A stretch of DNA of 64,000 bases, taken from NCBI GenBank assembly GCA_029204225.1, contig CM055105.1, positions 13,126,721-13,190,720 of the forward strand. Direction: 5' to 3'. Positions within the stretch are counted from its first letter, which is position 1. Each line of letters begins with the position of its first letter. Under the pieces are notes generated by a model, which saw only the letters and a program-made list of their open reading frames with translations, had not been told where the DNA came from and did no database searches. This DNA comes from Diphasiastrum complanatum. Its lineage: Eukaryota; Streptophyta; Lycopodiopsida; Lycopodiales; Lycopodiaceae. Position numbers and translations under genes: made by a program. This document shows positions 57,099 through 64,000 of the stretch, piece after piece.

Positions 57099-59524
57099 TT
57101 ATTTACACTTTGTTGGGAATACCCCCAATAGGACCCACAGCCTGAAGTAATGCCGGTCCCTCAGCACTCTGCCGATTTCGTATAGCATTTTCTTCGCCCG
57201 CCTTTGCTGGATCAGGTAGGTGGTGACGTCGTCCATAAAGTTGAGGCGGTCTAGTTTCTTCAAGTCCTTGGGCGTGTGAAGGGACTTGTGGACTCCTCGC
57301 AGCCAATCTTGGTCGACCCATGTTTGGAATCTGCGTGTCCATGGATCGCCCAAAAGCGCAGCTCGGTAATACACACGAGCGATTGGCAACTGATCTTCGA
57401 CTTTGTCTGAAGGTAGCGCCTTATTAACGTCAAAGAATATGGATGGGAGAATATTGTCCCATTTAGTCTCGATCCCCATTAGATATTCTAAGTCCCGGGC
57501 GTAAGTGGCTGCCGCGCGGACTGTTGGATCAGGGCAATTGATATAATGGTTTGCGAACGTGGTGAGAGCCCTTCTGACATCTACATCCGTAGTCCACCCA
57601 TATTCTGACTGTATGATCGGCCAATTAAAATTTTGAAGTGTGATCTTGTCCAGAGGGGTGCCACATTCCACACATTTGGATCTTTGTGTACATGGCAGGA
57701 AGTGCGTGTTCACCCGTAATTGTTGTGGACTCGTCACGTAATTGTTGTGGACTCGTCATGTGATTGTTGTGGACTCGTCACGTAGTTGTTGTGGACTCGT
57801 TCACCCGTAATTGTTGTGGACTTGTCACATAGGCCCTGATGGCCGCAGGGTCTCTTTCGAACAACTGCTGACGCCACTCTGGTTGTGGTTGGAGGGCGAG
57901 TAATGCTTGCAGTTCTTTGCTCTTTATGGTTTGAGCTGAAAACGATATATGTCAGCCGCCTCTTGATGACTCGTGGAGATACTTTGATAGGAATTCGTTG
58001 ATTTTTTCCTCCACGGACTTGGGTCTTCGGAAGGCTCGGTTGGCGGATATCATGCACGAACCTCTGGATGATGTGGCTTGGCTTTGGCTGGTATCTGTGC
58101 CTTGGCCCTGGTCTCACGTCTCAGTAGCCGTATCTGTTCCCCTTGGTCTTGGCCTTCAGACCCTTGATCTTGGTTAAATCCCCCTGCTGCCTGCTGGCTT
58201 TGGCCTTGGCTAGTACTTGCCAATGCAGCGTAAAAAATCGGTGGTGGTGGAATTACCACGGGGGTGGGCTGGGCCTTTGTGTCCATGAATTTTTGGCATG
58301 CCTTGAGGGCTTGCTTGGCCTGGGCGAGCTCGTGAGTTGCGCTTGTCCGATATTTGTTGAACTCTGCCTGGTAGTTGTTTAAGGTTTGGCTATAAACCTG
58401 CACATGATGCCAAAGAAGATTCATTTCTGATTGAGAAAGCCGCCTTGAGTCTGGTGCAGGTTGAGCTGAATAGGCGAGCTTTTCATCTTGTAGGACTTTG
58501 ACCTCCGGGGAATCGTATCAACAGAGGAAACTGGGGTGGACACAGAAACAGATGTGGATGAAATAGGAAGAGAGGTAGCGACAACAGAGATTGGAGTGGG
58601 GGGCTACATGTAAAAAGAAGTGGCGGTGGTTGATGGGGTGGTTAGTGCGGTAGTGGAAGCACATCTTCGGGTAGCAGGTGGAGATATGGCTGTAGAGGCA
58701 ATGCCACACATTCTTTTGCTGGCCATTGTGTTAATAACTGTAGGTTGGGAGGAGGTGGATGTTTGAGATGTCAGATAAAGATTAGTGTGTGGCACAAGGG
58801 TAGAGAAAAGGGATGAGCGTTGGAAACCGCGCACTTTTGCCTCAAGAAGTGCGCATACAAAGTTACACAACAGGGGGCCTGCTACGATACGCTCACGGTT
58901 GCTGGGTTTGATGGATCTGGTTAGTTCACGAATAAGGAAGCTATGCCAGTCGTATGGCACAACAGAGGGGCCAGGGAATTCTAGAATGGATTCCACTATC
59001 TGACTCAATAGCTTAGACTGGATTCTATCCTTGCAAAATGTTGAAATAACCAGAAAGTTATTCAACAGATGTGCAGCCGCCTGAATGACGGGTTCTATGA
59101 TAGCATCTATCAGGTAACCATTGTTAGTCTGAATTGGGATTTTCGGTGCAATTTGGGTGACAAAAGGTTTGATCAGAGTTTTGGCGTGGCGAGGGGAGAT
59201 GGGCTGACGATCACCGGACATTTTGCCAATGGTGACCATCGAGTCTGCGTTAATCCTGACCTTGTACATGGTACCTTGGTACAGAAAGTGAAAACGAGTC
59301 TTTTCCTTGTCGCAAGTGGCGTAAGCGTGAAGGGCGAGGCCCATGTTAATCTTAGAACGGAAAAATGCCGAGAAAAAACCCATTGCCTCTAGAAGTGGGT
59401 CGGCTATCTACAGCCATGGTTGGATCAAAGCGTCAGAGGGTAGAGGCCAAATCTGTGTGGCCTCGAGGATTTCACGTTGGATCACCTGTTTGGTGCTAGA
59501 GTCTTCAGAGGATGAGGAGGGCAT
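57099..59524 (-). mobile_element. Retroelement gag-like ORF region, broken
   Basis: Opens at the ATG at 59524 (MPSSSSEDSSTKQVIQREIL) with a TAG at 59408-59410, then runs to 58604 (HAYATCDKEKTRFHFLYQGT, NNFLVISTFCKDRIQSKLLS). It continues in other frames with a coiled-coil-like segment and Pro/Gln-rich linker at 58424-58050 (HELAQAKQALKACQKFMDTK) and a last block at 57737-57099 (ECGTPLDKITLQNFNWPIIQ, PIARVYYRAALLGDPWTRRF, YLIQQRRAKKMLYEIGRVLR). A minus-strand TATA (TTATATAA, 59778-59785) lies 254 bp upstream. The size and order suggest a gag-type polyprotein, but no zinc knuckle or pol follows. Assignment is tentative. Confidence 0.5.
57716..57828 (+). repeat. 22-bp minisatellite, 5 copies, inside the gag-like frame
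   Basis: Unit GTAATTGTTGTGGACTCGTC plus AC; starts at 57716, 57738, 57760, 57782 and about 57807. Because 22 is not a multiple of 3 it shifts the frame, and the two minus-strand ORFs meet exactly here. Confidence 0.93.
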
Positions 59525-59777
59525 GTTAGCAGTGATGATTAGAGGTTGAAAAAGTAGGAAAAATGGTGGAAAATGGAAAAAGGTGTGAAAACGATAGAAA
59601 ACTGTGAATAACGATTGTTGGATGACAAGAAGTGTAGTTCAGAGCACAGATCGGTGTTTAGTATGATTGGATGATAGCTGGTAGGAAGTTTGGTCACAAA
59701 CGGAGAACTTGGTAATTTCAGTGTAAATTTTGGCAGAGCTTCGCTAGCAAAGGTGACAAATGACTCGAATTCAGCCC

Positions 59778-59785
59778 TTATATAA
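59778..59785 (-). promoter_or_regulatory. TATA box upstream of the gag-like ORF
   Basis: TTATATAA on the minus strand within CCGTTATATAAGGGC, 254 bp before the ATG at 59524. Confidence 0.45.
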
Positions 59786-59884
59786 CGGAATTTAGAGTGC
59801 GTATTACACTTTCCCTTGTTTAGCTCCACCCAAATTTTGGCAGGCACCTTCTTCACAAAATTCTAAGACCTCAGGGAAGTCTGC

Positions 59885-60150
59885 GAGAGTTCAGAATGTG
59901 ATTTGACTACTATGCGAAGGTTCTGCGAGGGTTCAGGCTATCTGCGAGGGTTCAACTCTTGCACAACTTGTTCCTGTGATTGGATTTTCAAGATCAAACC
60001 ATGTAGGCAGGCTAATTTCATTGCTCTTATTCCATTTAGGCACCTTGCGAGGGTTGGTAAGTTGATCTTGATGCTCTGCAAGGGTTCTGAAAATTCAGCT
60101 TCTGGGAACCCTCGCACACACTAGAAAATGGTGATTCCTCCATCAGGAAC
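59885..60150. repeat. GCGAGGGTTC word cluster
   Basis: At least seven variants, in both orientations: CTGCGAGAGTTC, TGCGAAGGTTC, CTGCGAGGGTTC (twice), TTGCGAGGGTT, CTGCAAGGGTTC, GAACCCTCGC. Confidence 0.65.
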
Positions 60151-60159
60151 TCTTGCAGA

Positions 60160-60593
60160 GATTTTCATGGATGCATCTAGGTCGAATCTGGTGACTGTCC
60201 AAGTTTCAAGAGCTATCTCCCAGGGGATCTCAAAAAATCATGAAAAAGTGCTCTTTTAGATGTTTTTTTGACAAGATCTAGAGATTTTCTGATTTTTTAA
60301 CTTTTCTAAACTGGTAATCAGCTTCATCCAGGCTTGATCTGACTATTGGTAGTTCTTTGGAAGTTTTGATGGATACTTGGTAACAGATACCTCAGTCAAC
60401 CTGATGATCTGCTTCCTTCTTGATCCTATCTGGATCTGGATCCTTCTTGGATTCTGATGGATTTTTCCGATCTTGCCAGATCTGGTTGAATCTTGATGGA
60501 TCTAGCTTGATTTGGCTTGATCTTCTTAGATCTAGCGGTGATGGCTTACCAGATTAGCTGTTTGTAATGTGCCCCCACCAATCTGGATCTATC
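60160..60593. repeat. GATCTGGAT / CTTGATGGATCT-rich stretch
   Basis: Degenerate repeats of GATCT, TTGATC and TGGATCT, densest at 60410-60540; probably LTR or untranslated DNA of the Gypsy element that ends at 60594. No coding. Confidence 0.4.
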
Positions 60594-63500
60594 TCACTGT
60601 GGTGGCCAGTACTTGTGCAACCGGCTACCGTTGATGGGTGTATCAAATGGTGTCCCATCTAACTTTTCTAAATTCATGGCTCCATGATTAAGAATTTCCT
60701 TGATCCAATAGGGACCTTCACCCGTGAATTTTAATTTCCCTTTGATCGCTTTGGTTTTATACATCAGGACCAGATCTCCGGAACGAAAATCCTTCTTTTG
60801 TAACCTACGATCATGCCATGCTTTGCATCTTTCCTTTTCAGCTGCCAGTGCATGCACAGCTAGTAAGCGTGTTTCACAGAGTTTATGCAGAGCTTTGTGG
60901 CGTAGTTGTAGAGATTTGGACTCACTAAGACGTTGCGTGGTGGCAATCTTTAATGAAGGAACTAAAAACTCTACTGGCATCACAACATCCTGACCATATA
61001 CCAATTGGAAGGGTGTTTGATCAGTGCTTCCTTTATATGCTGTCCTGAATGCCCACAATGCAAAAATTTCTGGAAATTTTCTTGGACGCTCTGTGCGCGC
61101 ATGGACCAGACTCAGAACACTTATCCAACTTGGAGAAGGTGTTACAAAAATGTCGCGACTACCAGATCTCCCTGAATCCAGAAAAATGTCAATTCTGGGT
61201 AACACATGGCTTGATTCTTGGCCATATAGTGTCAAGGCACGAGATCGCCACAGATCTATCAAAGATTAGGATCATTATTGATCTACCACCACCAGGGACG
61301 ATTCGCGAAGTCTATATCTTCATGGGTCATGCTAACTATTATAGGATCTTCCTTCCTGATTTTGCGGAGTTAGCCCGACCAATTTACAAACTCACAACGG
61401 ATCCACATTGGAATGAGGAAGCCCAAAAGGCTTTCCAGAAGCTTAAGGATGCATTGGTTTCAACACCAATCTTACGCCCACCCAATTGATCCATTGAGTT
61501 TCACGTGCATACAGACGCATCAAAGTATGCAGTTGGAGCAGTCATAACCCAGCCAGGTGAACACAAAAAGGATTTTCCAATCTGATTTGCAAGCCAATAG
61601 CTCAGTGATACCGAAATGAATTATTCAACCACGGAGCGAGAAGCACTGACAATGATTTATGCGGTTAGAAAATTTTGACATTATCTGACGGCCACACATT
61701 TTGCTTTTTATACGGACCATCAACCCTTGTTCTGTCTCATTAATAAAACTTGCAACACCGGGAGAATCACCAGATGGCTACTTCTGTTGTTGGAATTTGA
61801 CTTTCGGATAGTAGTTCGCAAAGGAAAACAACATTACATGGTAGATTATGTATCACGAATAAAGGGGAAGGAGATTGTAACCCAACCCGATGATGAGCTG
61901 GCAGATGCTGCCTTATTTTACATGGACACAGTACCAGAATGGGTTGCCGACATTGTTGAATATCTAATGCGGGGCCAACCGGACAAATCACTACCAAAGA
62001 CGGAACAGCGGAAATTGATCTTGAAGGCTAGACTTTATCAGTTGATTGCCGGCCAATTATACTGAAGAGGACCAGACGGAATTCTTCGACGGTGTATTCT
62101 TCCTTATGAGGCCACCCAGATCATTTCGCTTTCACATGAAGGCATGGGTGGGGGCCATTTTGCATCCGACATTACAGTTCGCAAGATCCTGCAATCAGGA
62201 TGTTGGTGGCCAACGATTCATAAGGATACGGAGGAATACTTAAAAAAGTGCGATGTGTGCCAAAGGGCGAGAAGGCCAACGAGATTGAATTATGACCTAC
62301 TGCACCGATCTTAGCCCAAGCACCATTCGAAAAGTGGGGATACATCGGTCCAATTCACCCTGCAGCAAGAAGTTCCCAGGCTCGATTCATAGTCGTAGCC
62401 ATAGACACCTCACCAAATGGGTCGAAGCCAAGGCAGTAATAGTAGCTGATGCTAGGACCACTACCAAGTTCCTTTATGAAAATATCATTGTACGCTTCGG
62501 ATGCCCGGTAGAGCTAGTCAGCAATCGCGGAAGCCATTTCATCAATGAGACCATCAAGGTCCTGTTGGAGGAATTTTTCATGATCCACGGAACCAGTACG
62601 CCTCGTGGTAATGGGCAAGCAGAATCATCCAATAAGATATTGTGTAGCATGCTCACAAAAATAGCTGAAGCTAGCATATCAGATTGGGAACATAAGTTGC
62701 AGATAATCTTTGAATGCCGCCTGCATGACTCGCTGGAAGGTGCTTGGGGCATTGCAAAGTCCGAATGGCATTACTTTATAGGCATAGGTTCCCCATTCCA
62801 TGGCAATGCTGTCTTGTGCTGGTCCTGGGGGGCTATCTTCACCTGGTTGTAGCCGCTGAAGCCGTCTAGAAAATTGTAGGCCTCGGCGCCGGCTACTCTG
62901 TCGAGGACACTTTCCGTAATTGGTAAAGGAAAATGATCTTTTTGGGTGACTGTATTTAGCACCTTCAGATTCACACAAATCCGTATTTTGCTGTTCTTCT
63001 TGGGTACTATAACTATCGATGATACCCATTCCATGTGTTCGATTTCATAGATGAAATCTGCATCCATCAGCTTCTACAACTCCTGCTTGATCAGCTCTAT
63101 ATAATTCGGGTTGCAGCAGTAATAAGGGCTTACCTTGGGGACTGCTCTATCCACCAAGGGTATGGCGTGTTGGACTACTGTTGGTGGAATGCCCTTCAGA
63201 TCACTATAACTCCAAGCAAAACATTCTTTATATTCCACCAATAGCGATCGTAGTCTCTTGAACTGTGTGGGTGTTAACTGCCCTCCCACATGCACTATCT
63301 TTTCTTCTTCACCTGGCTCGGCAAGATTCATTGGTTGTGTTCTCTCAGGTCCCTCCAAGACTTGTTCCGCTGGTTCCTGACTTTGATCAGGTTCTCTCTG
63401 GGCTTGCGACATCATGATTACCACGTCATCCAAGGTGTAATTCTTGAAAGTCTCAGGCATCTCGTGAACTGGCACTCGTCGAGATTCCTCTTTCACCATA

Positions 63501-63883
63501 TTGATCTTAGCCCGTCTAGTCATTTTTTGATTTTCTGTCACCTGTGTAGAAGATGACGCTGTATCTGAGTCTATCTTGATTGAATTCAAGAAATCCAGCA
63601 CTTTTTTTTTATTCTTTTTTGTCATTTTAGTGGATTCATCCTTGTTGTCTTTCACCGGGACTACCGTGACATTCGCCTCATGGTTGCGAATATCAACATC
63701 CACTGTAGCTATCGCCTCTTCGGGTAGATCACTCCATCGGATCACCCGGTTGTACCGTTGCTTCAACTGATTTTTCTTATTCGTAGGTGCCTTGGGTGGA
63801 TCGATCCTTGAGACTTTCACCATAGCAGACTTTTGTGGTGGTTGAGCTGGTACTTTCTTGGTTCCGTAATGATCTGGGTCCAT
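60594..63883 (-). mobile_element. Ty3/Gypsy element with internal inversion
   Basis: Minus-strand order is pre-RT linker (63883-63074, SQAQREPDQSQE through ECFAWSYSDLKGI), then RT N-terminal half (63067 to about 62702: IVPKKNSKIRICVNLKVLN, FLDGFSGYNQVKIAPQDQHK, MPFGLCNAPSTFQRVMQ). Next, 61062-62700 reads on the plus strand as RT C-terminal half, RNase H, integrase HHCC and core. The minus strand then resumes at 61061 with the integrase C terminus (ALWAFRTAYKGSTDQTPFQL, GPYWIKEILNHGAMNLEKLD) to 60594. Each coding break is repaired if the middle is flipped. Catalytic losses: FLDA for FLDD, and SNRGSHF for the usual SDRGTHF. It extends past the window end. Confidence 0.88.
61062..62700 (+). mobile_element. 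Inverted central segment (RT C-term, RNase H, integrase)
   Basis: The plus strand gives LSNLEKVLQKCRDYQISLNP, ARPIYKLTTDPHWNEEAQKA, HTDASKYAVGAVITQPGEHK, TDHQPL, KGKQHYMVDYVSRIKGKEIV, HFASDITVRKILQSGCWWPT, CDVCQRARRPTRLNY, and HLTKWVEAKAVIVADARTTT through PRGNGQAESSNK. In-frame stops occur after 61487 and at about 61583, 61612 and 61676, with frame changes near 62066 and 62310. Confidence 0.88.
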
Positions 63884-64000
63884 GTAATGTAGGACCTATT
63901 CATCAGTCAGTTCAATCTCCTTATTATAAGGTAGAGCATGTTGCCAAGGGACTAGATCATCGTCCACTGGGTTCTCAATAGGCTCTGCTGACAGCCATGC
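63884..64000 (-). other. Continuation of the Gypsy element to the window edge
   Basis: Still readable as coding-like on the minus strand in part; the gag portion must lie beyond 64000. Confidence 0.45.

Noticed and set aside
57716-57828. CRISPR-like array of 22-bp repeats
   Set aside because: Units are contiguous without spacers, and the DNA is plant nuclear; it is a minisatellite.

Overview
The window is plant nuclear DNA, from a seed plant and probably an angiosperm. The evidence is a spliced mitochondrial-type serine hydroxymethyltransferase (SHMT) gene with classic plant exon structure, plant Copia and Gypsy retrotransposons (Copia primer-binding sites complementary to initiator tRNA-Met), a plant-style hAT transposase with BED and DUF659-type regions, and many (GA)n, (TA)n and (CA)n tracts. 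I cannot name the species; the very long, transposon-filled introns point to a repeat-rich genome.

Region 1 (1-22551, + strand): the last nine coding exons of SHMT (333 residues, all open) lie across 22 kb. The introns hold a Gypsy fragment, short dispersed elements, microsatellites, unidentified antisense open stretches and, in one 12.2-kb intron, two head-to-tail GC-rich hAT elements. The first hAT element (5,988 bp) has both ends, a decayed transposase and a small convergent charged ORF. The second is 3'-truncated and has a far better preserved transposase. One SHMT intron appears to use a GC-AG donor.

Region 2 (22552-41900): AT-rich intergenic DNA with retroelement debris: a chimeric Copia remnant, a head-to-head pair of Copia gag fragments, and a young 4.66-kb Copia-type element (36275-40935) with paired 654-bp LTRs. 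This element has a gag start but no polymerase; long ORFs of unknown function replace it.

Region 3 (42132-51963, - strand): a two-exon gene encoding a 342-residue protein with a targeting-like N terminus and about three C-terminal membrane segments. Its 8.8-kb intron holds Gypsy pieces and many short elements with 'CATAG' ends. Upstream lie three direct repeats, each with a TATA box on the + strand; one has a perfect heat-shock element.

Region 4 (53-64 kb): Copia RNase H remnant, degenerate minisatellites, a gag-like region on the minus strand, and a Gypsy element whose central reverse transcriptase/RNase H/integrase segment (about 1.64 kb) is inverted, with a TGCA at both breakpoints.

The best candidate for something undescribed is the set of elements ending in CATAG (compatible with the hAT terminal rule of A at position 2 and G at position 5). 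They sit against TA or TG microsatellites, each group has its own short palindromic subterminal motif, and the only full-length member carries a second, antisense gene.
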